A DNA stretch of 64,000 nt from Arabidopsis thaliana (GCF_000001735.4 NC_003071.7:5635151-5699150); one strand, 5' to 3'. Counted from the stretch's first letter, positions 1-12,282 are shown. Notes: generated by a model from the sequence alone, not told the origin. Numbers and translations are program-made.

Positions 1-233
1 TCAATGTCCAAATGGCTTTTCCAAAAGATTGCTAAGCCACCACTTCTCCCTTGAGGTTCTATTGTATACATATAGTTATAACCAAGCCAATCAATAACTT
101 TTGAAACAAACTCGTCAGGATTCATAGTCTCCATGAAGAATAAAATGTCCGAGATATGATTTTTTTTCATCTCCTTAAGGTGTCGAATTGTCCAAGGATT
201 CCTCAAGCCTTGACAATTCCAACTAAGGACGCC
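1..233 (-). pseudogene. LINE ORF2 fragment: start of the endonuclease domain (partial)
   Basis: Read on the minus strand, this stretch is open and encodes the N-terminal part of an endonuclease/exonuclease/phosphatase domain of a plant non-LTR (LINE) element. It begins SWNCQGLRNPW and includes the conserved METMN and RSGGLAIFW motifs. In an intact element this domain nicks target DNA and is followed by reverse transcriptase and RNase H. The rest lies outside the window. It follows directly after the ORF1-like reading frame upstream on the same strand, the usual LINE order. Family assignment is by motif memory. Whether ORF2 is intact cannot be judged from this piece. Confidence 0.8.
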
Positions 234-1374
234 TTACTGATCCAACGGTGGTTCACTTGGAACCACCGTATTCTTGTCTCTCTTGAAACTTTGAGCTTCT
301 GTAATGTCTGAGGGTTTTCTTTTCCTTTTGAACACCTTTTCAAAATGAGGAGAGGCAGGAGACTGAATAACCTTATTCTTCAGAGACAGCTCATTAACTA
401 GTTTTTCTTTCCTGAACTGAAAAGGAGTGAAATCCTGCATTATATGATGTTTAAACCCTGAAGTGGAGGAACTAGCCTCACCAACACATGTGGTAAATCC
501 AGTACTAATGTCCAAATCTAGCATCTCAGCTAACAAAGTATTCTCTGGATGACTATCAATTGCAACAGTAGCTGATAGAGGATTTGCTGGCAAAGCATCT
601 ACCCTTCCTTTGGGAGCAATTGACTGAAAGGGAAACTCAGCCAGCCTCGGTAAAAACATCTTCTTCTGTTTGCCTTTCTCTTGTAATGATCTCACATCAT
701 GTTTGATGGAATCTAAGACTTTGGATGGGCATCTATTTTTATCATGAGTTAATCTTTGACACAAGAAACATCTCTTTCTAATCTGTTCATAGTCAAAAGA
801 AATTGTGACAACTTCACCAGATGGAAGTTGTACCTCTTTATTGTTACGAAGTGGATTGGCGACATGAAACAAAACCCGAACACGAACATAGTCCTGAAAC
901 TGTGATTTTTCAGAGTCCATCACCACCTCCTTCACTTCCCCAATACAGCTCGTGATCTCTTTAATTGTGTCCTGAGTATAATAGTTCACCGAAATATTCC
1001 TCACTCGACCCCAGATTGGAAGAAAATTCAGATAATCAATTGGAGGATTCTCAATCCATCTATCCATGACTACACCCCAATTTATCTTCTGTCCAAACTC
1101 CAATTTTCATAATTTCTTCTAAATCTTCCTCAGATTTGAAGAAAAATTGGAATCGATCCTTTGAGAGAGCAACACCTCTAACCCGAGAAGAAATTCTCCA
1201 AATTCGTGGCATATCTAATATCCAATTAGACATCCTTTGATTCTCTAGATTCAAAAACCTACCCAACTAACGACAGTTGTTTCTGTTAATTGAACAAAAG
1301 CGCGGTTGATCAGAAAGAATCAGAGGCTTATTGTCTTAAATCGACATATTCTGAATGGCTTTATCCAGCTCCAT
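234..1374 (-). pseudogene. LINE ORF1-like protein (DUF4283 plus CCHC-type zinc knuckle), broken
   Basis: The minus strand encodes a typical Arabidopsis LINE ORF1 protein, presumably an RNA-binding chaperone. The likely start is the ATG at 1374 (MELDKAIQNM). A DUF4283-like region (MSNWILDMPRIWRISSRVRG) is followed by WGVVMDRWIENPP and a zinc-knuckle segment near 780-740 (RKRCFLCQRLTHDKNRCP, spacing C-x2-C-x4-H-x4-C), then a low-complexity tail ending at 234. The frame is damaged. There are two in-frame stops soon after the start (TAA, then TAG just before GRFLN) and a frameshift near 1085, where the DUF4283 half and the WGVVMDRW half lie in different frames. It is therefore a decayed copy and not a host gene. 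The LINE 5' leader probably continues to about 1650. Confidence 0.8.
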
Positions 1375-1902
1375 GATGAGATCCTGATAGAGAGTAAACA
1401 ACTTTCCCGAACTCGTCAAACCTGATTTGCAGGAAACAAACTCCAAGAGAAAAAACAGTGAAGAAATCCGAGTAATTCAGATGATAACCAACACAGAACT
1501 GAGAATCACAAAGCAAACTCTCGTAACAGAGAAAGAGTCAGAACTACCAAAAATCCGAGGAAGAAAACAACAATTTAGACCGGACCGAACACGTAAATAT
1601 TTCTGGTAGAAGCTCCGTTCAGAATAGAACACCTGAGAGAAAAGTCTTTAGGCTCCAAATTAACTGGGACGACTATTGTTTTAACGGCTAGTTTCAGCTA
1701 CTAAGAGAAAGAAGAGAGAGAAAAACTTTTTGTCAAACTCTTTTTGTGAACTCCTTTTCTTAGATGACAACACTTATGAGAAAAAAAAAAAAAAATTAGT
1801 TTTGACGAGACACGGACATAAAAAAAAAAACTAGGGCAGAGTGACTGATACCAAAGGAGAAACAACAAAGAGACGAACTGAAGAAAAACCTCTCGGAAGA
1901 AG
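1375..1902. other. LINE leader and ABH1 5' flank
   Basis: There is no coding region here. The left part, read on the minus strand, looks like the untranslated leader of the LINE. The right part, with A-rich tracts near 1784-1797 and 1820-1830, holds the promoter and 5' UTR of the cap-binding protein gene that starts at 1903. The LINE start codon therefore lies only about 530 bp from the host start codon, head to head. Confidence 0.5.
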
Positions 1903-4900
1903 ATGAGCAATTGGAAAACTCTTCTCCTTCGCATCGGCGAAAAGGGACCTGAGTACGGCACTTCCTCCGACTACAAAGACCACATCGTCAGTATCTCTCT
2001 CTCGATTCATCCTCGCTCTTAAACCCTAATTTTCTCACTACTCAAAACTTTTCCGATTCTCTATATACAGGAGACTTGTTTCGGTGTCATTCGTAGAGAA
2101 ATCGAGCGTTCTGGAGATCAAGTTTTGCCTGTAAGTGACTTCGAGCCTTCAATTTTAGGATCTGTTGTGATGTATCTCTGTGGATATTATTATTGTGTGT
2201 TCTCATTATTTTTGTTTTCGTCTTAACAGTTTCTACTACAATGTGCTGAACAATTGCCTCATAAGATTCCTTTGTATGGGACTTTGGTAAGTCTCTTATA
2301 AACTAGTTACCTTGGCTTTTTCATTTCTGGGTATGTGTTGGATGTTGGGCTTGCATTTAGATGTGTTATATATGTGGAGGTTTTGATTGAGTATGTTATG
2401 GTATCTGTGAACTGATTCTTATCGAAGAATAATTAGCTCGAAGCAATAACGGAAGGCATTTAACTTGAAACAAATGAACACTTCAGAAACACAAATAATA
2501 GTGGAAATGCCCTTAAGGTGGATCATTTTGTGTCTATTATATCATATATAACATGTTGTAGGAATCTATTTATTCATAGTATTCATCAATATTTGCTAAC
2601 TTCTGAGTAATAAAGAATGCTTGAATATTTTCTGTGTATAATTCTTATCTGTGTAAGTAGCATTTGGATCTATTTTTGAACTGAGATACCCTGTTCCCTG
2701 TTATAAATTAGTTCGATTTAATCTGATACACATACTTCGAAGTTTGATGGATGTCTTTCCACATGTTTAAGATTGGTTTGTTGAACTTGGAGAATGAAGA
2801 TTTTGTCCAGAAGCTAGTAGAAAGTGTCCACGCTAATTTCCAGGTGAATAATCTAATCTGTACATCAAAGGCCAAGGATAAATTGATAACATAAGTTTTC
2901 TCAGTTACTTTTGTTTCTAATGTGACTGTTTTTCTTGGTCAAACATGCCAGGTCGCTTTAGATTCTGGCAACTGCAACAGTATCCGTATATTGCTTCGCT
3001 TTATGACTTCCCTGGTATGGTTGCTAATCATGTTTCATGGTTGCTTCGTCTATTTAATATGTTAGTTCATGTTTCTAATACACAGAAAGCGTCTAAAAAA
3101 TAAAAGTGCGAAGTATATAGAACAGTATTTGTGAAAATTTTGAGATGTTTTGTCTATTTTCTAACATGTTTTAGTTGGGTTCTTTAGTTGTGCAGTAAGG
3201 TTATTCAACCTGCTTCTTTGATTGTCGTCTTCGAAACATTGCTATCATCTGCTGCCACTACTGTGGATGAAGAGAAAGGAAATCCATCATGGCAGCCACA
3301 AGCTGACTTTTACGTTATATGCATCTTGTCCAGCCTCCCGTGGGGAGGATCAGAACTCGCTGAGGTACTGCTCTTGGACTAAATACATTCTAGAAATTAT
3401 TTACATTGAAGGCTATTAGAATACTGGATATGCGTTTCCAATTTTATAATGATGTCATCCTTGTTGGATCTGCAACCAACTTTGTTAGTCTGCTTTCATA
3501 TCTATTATCTTAACTTGTATGGCCGCTGAATTTCCCTTTGGTTTGCAGCAAGTTCCTGATGAGATTGAAAGAGTGTTAGTTGGGATACAAGCTTATTTGA
3601 GCATCCGAAAGAATTCTTCCACCTCTGGGTTAAACTTTTTTCACAACGGAGAATTTGAAAGCAGCCTTGCAGAGAAGGTTTGCCTTTTAGTGTTTAATTC
3701 TTGAAGTTGTTGTATTTGCTTTGTGTTAGCTGCCCCTCTGATTTTGTTTCGGTAGATGTCTTGGCAAATGTATAAATAAGATGCATGGATGTGACGTTTC
3801 ATTTCTGCTTTTGTTTGAGATAGATATCTGTTGAATTTTGTATCATGGTGTGATAACTTTTGGTCTGCGTCATTCGTCTTTCTCATTTGTGTCTCGTTAG
3901 GATTTCGTGGAGGATCTATTGGATCGAATTCAGTCTCTGGCTTCCAATGGATGGAAACTTGAAAGCGGTATGCTTATTTTGTCAACTTCTCATATCTCTT
4001 TGTATTACAAGATTGCAATCTTCTACGAACCCTCTCTTTTAATATCCTTATCTACCTTGTTTGACTTACAAATTGATCAGTTCATATGACTAGAGATATT
4101 AGTTGTATATTACAATTGACAATTTCATGCATATTCAATGTGCTAGTACCTAGGCCTCATCTCTCGTTTGAAGCTCAACTCGTTGCTGGAAAGTTTCATG
4201 AGCTACGTCCCATTAAATGTATGGAACAACCGAGTCCACCTTCTGATCATTCGAGGGCATACAGTGGCAAGCAAAAGCATGATGCATTGACGAGATATCC
4301 CCAGAGAATTCGTAGGTTGAATATATTTCCAGCTAATAAAATGGAGGTAATATTCTGGTTTTTGATGTCATTGTTTATCTGAATAGGACATATTTCATGC
4401 TAATGGAAGCTTATTATACTTGCTACCTTTTCAGTCGTCAACATTTTTCTTTTTTCTAACCTATTATATTTGTAGATTGATATATGGGTTATATGGTGTC
4501 CTTTTGTATTCCTTTTCTTTGTCTACCCTTTCTTCTGATTCTGTAACTATCAAACTCGCAGGATGTACAACCAATTGATCGTTTTGTCGTGGAGGAGTAT
4601 TTGCTGGATGTGCTCTTCTATTTGAATGGATGGTGTGTATTTTCCCAAAGCTTGTGTTCTTTTGACGTTTTTGTATGTTTCTTCTATATTTTTCTTGCAC
4701 AGTGGTCGTCCATTCATGCTGGTTTTGGTGTAGATCTTGGTTTTTGTCCCCCAACCATAGCAAATTAGTCACGTGTTTTCTAAATTATTAACCTTAGAGT
4801 ATGGTGTATTAATCTAAGTTCATGACTTACTCTTTGAATAATATGGTCACTGATTCAGCTGGGCGACTAATTGGCTACTACTAAGGGCTAGTGTTTTTGC

Positions 4901-7663
4901 GTTGAGTATCTAGTTGAACCTAGCATATACTTATTTAAGTCATTATTATGGTTGTAGACTTGCCTAGCATATACATGTTTTCTAATCAACATCTTAGCTT
5001 ATGCTAAGTCTCTTTCTTTCTGGTTACTAAATTTTGTTTGCCTTCTTAAATTATATAGAATTTTGTTTCACTAATTAATTTATTGCAAAGCTAGTCGGAA
5101 GGAGTGTGCATCCTACATGGCTAATCTTCCTGTTACATTTCGGTACGAGTATCTTATGGCAGAGACACTATTTTCTCAGGTAACTTCTGTTGTATAAATT
5201 TTGGGATTATCTCTCTAGTGAGTATTCACGTTGTAATATAAAAGCATACGTTTCTGGCAGATTATACCAATTAATTCCAAGATCTGTGATTTTTAAATAT
5301 AACAATTGTATCTACTGTTTTTCAGATACTGCTGCTACCCCAGCCACCATTCAAGACTCTTTATTATACACTCGTGATTATGGATCTTTGTAAGGTACAA
5401 AGGATTATACTGTTCATCCGATGGTTTTTAAATCCCTGCTGTTATTTCTTTTTTCAACCTGATTCCAAATATTCAATTAATTTAGGCTCTTCCGGGTGCC
5501 TTTCCTGCTGTTGTTGCTGGCGCTGTTCGTGCACTATTTGAGAAAATATCCGACTTAGACATGGAATCCAGGACGCGTCTTATCCTCTGGTTTTCTCACC
5601 ACTTGTAAGTATATAATTTCATATTTCTTACCTCTTGATTTTTTGTAATCTGGAAAAGGTGCTTTATTGTCGAATGTTTGGTGAATGTTCCATATATGTT
5701 AGAAAGTTACCTAGCTTATAAAATATGGATTATTGAAACATAAAATATGGATTTTCAGTCAGCATTACTGACGATTCGTTTACATGATACAGTGGTCGTG
5801 TTTGAGTCTTACTTTCTCGATTAATTGAGAAATATGTTATTCATCACATGAAGTTGATTACGTATTTCGTTTTGCTCTCTACTCTCATGTTGATAACTCC
5901 ATGCTTAACAGATCCAACTTCCAATTCATCTGGCCGTGGGAAGAGTGGGCTTTTGTGTTGGATCTTCCCAAGTGGGCCCCTAAGCGTGTATTTGTTCAGG
6001 AGATTTTGCAAAGAGAAGTACGCTTGTCTTACTGGGATAAAATTAAGCAGGTAACAGATCGTCAGATATCCTAATAGCTGCCAAACTTAAGCATCAGATA
6101 TACTTTTCTCTTAGCCTAGGGTTATTTGTCTTATTCCATTTTGTGGGGGATCAATGTTTCATCTTGTTATCCACATGGATATATCATTCCAAACTTAAGC
6201 ATCAGATATCCTTCCTCAGGCTATATTGTTTTTTCTATGTGTGTCTAACAGAGCATTGAGAATGCGACTGCCCTAGAAGAATTACTTCCTCCAAAAGCTG
6301 GTCCGAATTTTATGTATTCCTTGGAAGAAGGTAAAGAGAAAACAGAAGAACAGCAATTGTCAGCCGAATTGAGCAGGAAGGTCAAGGAAAAACAAACCGC
6401 ACGTGACATGATAGTGTGGATTGAAGAAACGATATATCCAGTTCATGGTTTTGAAGTTACTCTTACAATAGTTGTACAGACCTTACTTGACATCGGATCA
6501 AAAAGTTTCACTCATTTGGTCACTGTCCTGGAGCGATATGGCCAAGTATTTTCAAAGCTTTGTCCTGATAACGATAAGCAGGTGATGCTATTATCTCAAG
6601 TGAGTACATACTGGAAAAACAATGTACAAATGACGGCGGTGGCAATTGATAGGATGATGGGTTATAGACTAGTATCTAATCAGGCAATTGTTAGATGGGT
6701 GTTCTCTCCAGAAAATGTTGATCAGTTTCATGTGTCTGATCAGCCATGGGAGGTCAGTTGCGTTTTAACAGAAGTATATTTATTTTCTACACTCTGCAGA
6801 GCAAGTTTGTTTATCTTCGTAAATCTGTTTCTGTCTCTGCAGATACTTGGCAATGCTCTTAACAAGACTTATAACCGTATCTCTGATTTGAGGAAAGATA
6901 TATCAAACATTACGAAAAATGTTTTGGTTGCTGAGAAAGCTTCAGCCAATGCACGAGTAGAGTTGGAGGCTGCTGAGAGCAAACTTTCCCTAGTGGAAGG
7001 TGAACCCGTTCTTGGTGAGAATCCAGCGAAGATGAAGCGTTTAAAATCAACAGTGGAGAAGACAGGGGAAGCGGAGTTATCTCTTCGGGAGTCCCTAGAG
7101 GCAAAAGAGGCTCTTCTTAACAGAGCTCTCTCTGAGACCGAGGTATTATATATTAGTTTAATGCAGCACATGATCTTATTATTTCCTTTTATCTACTAAA
7201 AGCTAATTGAGTTGACTTGTGCATAGGTTTTACTGCTCTTGCTGTTCCAAAGTTTCTTAGGTGTACTGAAGGAACGGCTCCCAGATCCAACTAAAGTGAG
7301 ATCAGTGCAGGATCTAAAATCTATAGGTGCTGAAGATGACAAGCCATCTGCGATGGACGTGGACAGCGAGAATGGAAACCCAAAGAAGAGTTGCGAAGTC
7401 GGTGAGAGAGAACAGTGGTGCTTATCAACACTTGGCTATCTCACGGCATTTACAAGGCAATATGCGAGCGAGGTAAAAAATAACTTAATAGTTGGGATGT
7501 TGTTGTAAGAGCTTTAGTAGATTGAATATTGACTTGTTTCACCATGTTCTTGTAGATATGGCCTCACATGGAGAAGTTGGAGTCAGAAGTGTTCTCGGGT
7601 GAAGATGTGCATCCTCTCTTTCTCCAAGCCATATCTTCTGCACTTCAATTCCCATTACATTAA
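1903..7663 (+). CDS. ABH1: Nuclear cap-binding protein large subunit CBP80 (ABA hypersensitive 1)
   Basis: CBP80 and CBP20 form the nuclear cap-binding complex, which binds the m7G cap of Pol II transcripts and aids splicing, pri-miRNA processing and export. Loss in Arabidopsis gives ABA hypersensitivity. I count about 18 exons with GT..AG junctions. Exon 1 is 1903-1986 (starts MSNWKTLLLRIG), exon 2 is 2071-2130, the large exon from about 6252 carries KAGPNFMYSLEEGKEK, and the last exon ends LQFPLH at 7663. The spliced product is about 848 aa, the expected length. The N-terminal third is the MIF4G-like helical region. The long penultimate part (VAEKASANARVELEAAES) is a predicted coiled coil that would pack against CBP20. 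The start is the first ATG after the leader and matches the conserved N-terminus. A LINE remnant lies upstream and a defensin-like gene lies downstream on the other strand. No lesion was seen. Confidence 0.97.
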
Positions 7664-8018
7664 TCTTCCTCTTTCAATCTCAATCAAACCTGTCTCTTTT
7701 GTTTTTTGTTATGAGATTCTGATTCTGACATCAAGTTATTAGGAAATTGAAAAGAGTCAAAAAACAAGAGTTTAAACTTTTAACACCAGTCTTGTTTCTG
7801 GAGCTCGTTTCTCAGAGTGGCCTACGCAAATATCGAAAGCATTTCATTTACCAAAAAGGGAACTGCATGTTCCGATTTGAGCACAATTGAGCAACCGTAC
7901 TATAAAATTGTCTGCTTATGAGTAACAATATTAATTTATTGTAAGAAATTTATTATACTAAGAAGTTGAAGACAAACATAATGCTCAAGACTCAAGTAGC
8001 CGGTTACTACAATGAGTA
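7664..8018. other. Intergenic, 3' flanks of ABH1 and the defensin-like gene
   Basis: The two neighbouring genes converge here. This AT-rich stretch must hold both 3' UTRs. I see no further reading frame or repeat. Confidence 0.5.
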
Positions 8019-8465
8019 TCAATTTTTGTTATAATAGCAACAACATTCTGGTAATTTTTCACCTTTTTTAACAAAATCACACTGTCCTCCATCATACTTC
8101 GCCTTTCTACAGTTTTTGTAACATTGATGATTTCCGTAAAATCTCAAACATGGCCCAATGCAACGATCATATTGTTGGATTTGGATCACTGCAATTTTAT
8201 AACCCAAGTTATATATATATATATGTGTATGTAAGACATTCCATGAAAACATTTTTCTAATTTCTGAAAAGATAATGTTTAACCATTGCTCTTCAAATGA
8301 TCAAAAAAACAGTTAACCTCTCTAAATTAATATTCGATAAATTAATAATCTCTGTAAATTGAATAATAAAAACATTCCTTGTGTTGCCAAGATGTTGTAA
8401 TTACAAACCGAAATTGTCAATATCGCTACAACGAAAATAGTCACATAAGTTTTTGTGACATCCAT
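8019..8465 (-). CDS. Defensin-like (DEFL/LCR family) secreted cysteine-rich peptide, two exons
   Basis: Exon 1 is 8465-8405 and encodes MDVTKTYVTIFVVAILTISV, a clean hydrophobic signal peptide. The intron, 8404-8189, has donor GTAATT and acceptor TTGCAG. Exon 2, 8188-8019, encodes the mature peptide and ends YYNKN. Splicing at these sites joins the frame within one codon (T|TG) and gives 76 aa. The mature part has eight cysteines with spacing C-x3-C-x8-C-x3-C-x9-C-x11-CCC. This exon layout (signal peptide exon, then one cysteine-rich exon) is the hallmark of Arabidopsis DEFL genes. Such peptides are secreted and act in defence or pollen-pistil signalling, but no specific role can be given. 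I believe it belongs to the LCR group but will not assign a number. Confidence 0.85.
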
Positions 8466-9205
8466 TATATTCACTTGAGAAAAATAGCCTCTCTTTTAAA
8501 AAAAATTCAGATCTTTATGAAAAACTCAATTTATATGATATATATTTGTGGAGAAAAATATCAAATTTGAACTACTCTTTCATTTCTTATTATTACTATA
8601 AATGAATGTTTTATATTTGTTAATATAAGGTTGACTAAAATTTAATGTGACTTAACAGTGGGTGATTGGTTAGGCTGTAGCTGTAAATTAATTGTTGTAA
8701 GCTTTTAGCTGTAGATGTGTTAGCTGTAGATTTAGTTTTTTTTTGCTGTAAAATTTTGGCAGTAACTTTATAAAGAAAATGAAAAATGATTCGTAATTAT
8801 TTATTATATGTCATTATTGTATAATTTTAAAAAATATTATTTGAAATAGTTATATGAAATCAGTAATAAAAATTATATTTTAGTTTTTTAATAAAGTATC
8901 TATTATAACATTAATATAAACATTCAAAATATTACTTATAATATACATGAGTAAGGAGGAAATTTGTATATATGCACAATATATAATTTTATATAATATA
9001 CATGGTGATGTGTATATTTGACGTTGTTGTTTTCAGCTTATTATTATTATTGTAATAAAATATATATATTTATTTAATAGTTAGTATATATATACGTATA
9101 TATATCATAGTGACAATGTAAATAAAAGTATATAATACGTTATAATAGATGACAGAGAAAATAAAAATCTGAATATCTAAAATTTCTACAGCCAAAATAA
9201 TAAGG
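8466..9205. mobile_element. AT-rich DNA with a possible hAT-type element fragment
   Basis: From about 8658 the sequence reads CAGTGGGTGATTGGTTAGG followed by several GCTGTAG/GCTGTA motifs within 90 bases. The motif reappears inverted (CTACAGC) near 9188-9194. Subterminal GCTGTAG clusters after a CAGTGG-like end are typical of plant hAT elements, so this may be a non-autonomous hAT remnant. No clean 8-bp target duplication was found, and the right side abuts a Helitron-like end. No host gene is seen. Confidence 0.3.
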
Positions 9206-9220
9206 CTTTAAGAAATACTA

Positions 9221-10200
9221 AGGGAGTTACCCGCGCCTTGCGTGGCCAAGAATTTTTTCTGAAATAAATTTTTAATTTTTATTGATAGAACATATTTATG
9301 AGATTTGGAAATTCTACATAATATTACAAATGATCAAACAAACCGTCTCTAAAACAGAGTATTTAAACATTCCTTAAAACCCATAACAACATAATACTCA
9401 TCGATCATTTTTGTAGAAAATTTTCATTATCACTCAATCATCCAAACCGGAACATCTTGAATTCGTAGCAACCCAAGCATAAGCGGTGGAGAGTGTACTA
9501 TATATATAAATTTAATAGGTCATTAGACGTATGGATTATGTATATCCAACAATATATGAATTTAAATGCTGAATATTACCAGTTTTTGATTTCCTCAAGT
9601 TCGTAAAACTCCGGGTGAAAAAAAATTTTAGAGCATTCAACTCTATTCATGAGACATGGTTTTCCTGTAAAATATTAAATTAGTGATGTTTTCTACCGTT
9701 TTTAGAAAATACAATGAATAAATATAAGTCAATACCTTTATACTCTTCAACATGCCAAAACATCAAAACACAAAAAACAGGATCACGAAGGTACGAATGA
9801 TCATACTCTCGGTAATCCTCGCTTCTGAAACTCTATTGTATACATGGCTGAAACATAAAAGGGTAGCTTATTCATAATATGAATAAAATATAAAACTAAA
9901 ATATGAACACAATATCAACCAAAACCAAGAATTATAAACTTCAAAAGGGACTATGGTACCTCAGTTAACATCGTCGAACGTCTTTTCTTTTATCACTTGC
10001 CGAACGTCTTTTCTTTTATCACTTGGTGCATAAGGCTATCCAATTTCATTTTAAAAACTCGGCAAATGATATCAGGCCTATCTTCTCGCTTAAGCTTGTG
10101 CCTGGCTAGGTAACGCACGACTTCAGACCATTTAGGATTGCACGTAATTGTTACAAAAAGATCGGGAAAACATGTAAGAAATAGTGTCAAAACACAAAGT
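9221..10200 (-). mobile_element. Helitron remnant with a Rep-domain fragment
   Basis: At 9993-10190 the minus strand encodes a stretch containing LFVTITCNPKWSEVVRYL and KREDRPDIICRVFKMKLDSL. This is the conserved N-terminal Helitron-like Rep (rolling-circle replication initiator) region of plant Helitron helicases. It is a fragment: no HUH catalytic motif, helicase or full frame is visible. Downstream on the same strand, at about 9247-9221, an imperfect hairpin (CCACGC AAG GCGCGG) followed by CTTAGT resembles a degraded Helitron 3' end. The pieces probably belong to one decayed autonomous or semi-autonomous element. A local 22-bp duplication (GAACGTCTTTTCTTTTATCA, twice) lies at about 9975-10023. 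Confidence 0.6.
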
Positions 10201-11401
10201 AGAAAAAAAATACGATAATAGTTAAAAAGTTTACATACGAATTTGTAATTTTAAGAAGATCAAAAGAGAAGAAATATAAATAATATCATAAAATTTAAAG
10301 GGTTATAATGCAAATGTTGAACTTTGGGGGACCAGCTGACTTCCTTTAATCTTCTTTGGGTCTGCCTATGCGGCAGACCCATAAATACTTTTTACAGAAT
10401 CAAAATATAACTCAAAATAATAAGTAATTAAAAACAACTAAAACATTATTAAAAAATCTTCATCTCTTTTAAAAAATACCAGAAAAGTTATTTAGATGAT
10501 ACCCAAAAGTTATTTATTTGACACAATCAAACGAACATGGAACTCAAAAAATAAAATAAACAAATCAGTAATATCATATAAACACCAATTTATCAAACAC
10601 AAGCACACAATAAACAACTAGATTCATAAAAAAAATTTGTAGCTATATAAAAAATCATAATATCAAAACTATCTAATGAGGAAAAAAAGAAACTGGACGA
10701 TAATTGTGTGGCCGAGACTCGGTATTTATAGCTTAGGAATTAGGGCAAAACCCGGTATTATCCATTTTTCATGTTTGTAAAATAGATTTTTTAGGGTTTT
10801 ACATATGACTGTGTATTTTTTTGGGCTATTTTTTTCAATAATTTCAATAGTTTCTTTATAATCAAGTTAGACAATTTTTTAATCATCCAAGACACGATCA
10901 TTTCTTTAATATTGATATATGCAATGACAGAAAATCCAAAAGTATTGACTTATATAATATTCAATTTTCGCTACCTTTTTATTTTTTTCATACAAATACT
11001 CTTCAGATCTTGTTCAGTTGATGTCGATCTAAACTTTAATCATGAGCCTATCACAATGTTGTTGAAGTACATAAAACAAAGAATTAATTTATTTATAATC
11101 GAGTTAGGCAAATTTTAAACAAAACAAGTAATATAGTTATACATAATTGTATCAAAATATCATATATTGTTGTTATATGTATTCATGATAGTGAAAAAAT
11201 AATAAAATCTTATAAATAATCAGCTTTATATATGAAAATATATAAATTAATATTTCGAATCACAAATGAATCTAACCATAAAAATTATAACTATATATTA
11301 TGAATCAAATTTTATTAACAATACAAGAATAAACAAAGAATAAACATAAATTACTAAAAAGAATAATCAATTTAAATATTTTTAAATAGTTTTCAAAACA
11401 A
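10201..11401. other. AT-rich intergenic DNA with one perfect GC-rich hairpin
   Basis: No coding region is supported. A perfect 9-bp stem (GGGTCTGCC / GGCAGACCC, 5-nt loop) sits at 10358-10380. The rest is AT-rich, with many A/T runs, and is probably Helitron interior or unidentified transposon DNA. Confidence 0.4.
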
Positions 11402-11430
11402 ACCCATGCGTAGCATGGGTACTCATATAG
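11402..11430 (+). mobile_element. Helitron-like 3' terminal hairpin (plus orientation)
   Basis: A perfect 8-bp stem (ACCCATGC, loop GTA, GCATGGGT) is followed 10 nt later by ATAG and then T. Arabidopsis Helitrons end in a short GC-rich hairpin about 10 nt before CTRR, inserted before T, so this looks like a slightly altered 3' terminus. The matching 5' end was not identified. Confidence 0.5.
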
Positions 11431-11488
11431 TTATAACAAAAGTTGAATAATCTTTTTGACCTTAAACACACTAAGACTAAATCTTATC

Positions 11489-12282
11489 GAAGAGGAAGCG
11501 TCTCTCTCTTCTCTCACATCTATTCTTCAGAGAGAGAAGGTGATTTCCGGTTTCTTAGAATTAAAATCCGGCGACCTCTTACCATAAGAACTTTACCTCT
11601 CTTCACTCTTCCAGATCTTTCAGAAAGGTAAAGCATGTCGCCAAAAAGGATCTAACCAGATCTGTTTATAATCTTATCTATATATGATCTAAATAAATTT
11701 TGATTTCATGTCGGATTCTTCCTACCGGCTATGTCCGGGTTTTTGTCTTCTCGCTCTCGCGAGATTGATCTCCTTTCTTCTAGCCTATTGAAAACTCTGC
11801 TTTTCTTCAAATTTCAACTGATTTGCCCATCCTCTCGTAGAGTAATATCTTCATCATCTCCTTTGGCTCATGAAGTTTAGAGCCAAGATCCGACTACATC
11901 AAGTTCGGTGTCGTCCGTGATGGAGCTTCCCCGGAGTTGGAGTTGCTCGAAGTTTTTTGAAGCTTATCATAAAATTGAACCGAGTTTCTTCGCGTTTTAG
12001 GCTTGAACTGGAGACCGGCAAATGGGAAGGGACTTACCACCGATACAGAACTGGACCGCGATGGCTATCACAGTTGGCGGTGTTCGGCGTGATGCATGCA
12101 GGGGTGTCCAATTACCTGACGCGTGGCTCGGCGGAGTTCCATCACTCAACACGTGTCAGCATCTAAAGATTAGGATTTTAATCTCGACCGTTAAAATTAC
12201 GCTTGTACTTTATTTTGGGCGTTTCCCTATGTAAAAAGTCCATTGGGCCTTTCTTAATAAAATCGTTGGCCGACTAAAAAAA
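11489..12282 (+). mobile_element. Retroposed sequence with A tail and target-site duplication
   Basis: This 794-bp segment ends in GGCCGACT plus nine A residues. It is flanked by near-identical direct repeats of 16-17 bp, AAGACTAAATCTTATC at 11473-11488 and AAGACTAAAATCTTATC at 12283-12299. An A tail plus a long target-site duplication is the signature of LINE-mediated insertion. The 3' end (CATTGGGCCTTTCTTAATAA, then GGCCGAC) resembles plant non-LTR retrotransposon ends and the block ending near 57875. Inside are only short frames with no recognised domain, so it is a non-autonomous or heavily deleted LINE-type copy. It could also be a retrocopy of an unidentified transcript. Confidence 0.65.

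Noticed and set aside
1427-1609. 60-codon plus-strand frame beside ABH1
   Set aside because: It is antisense to the LINE leader, is lysine/arginine-rich by base composition, and has no support.
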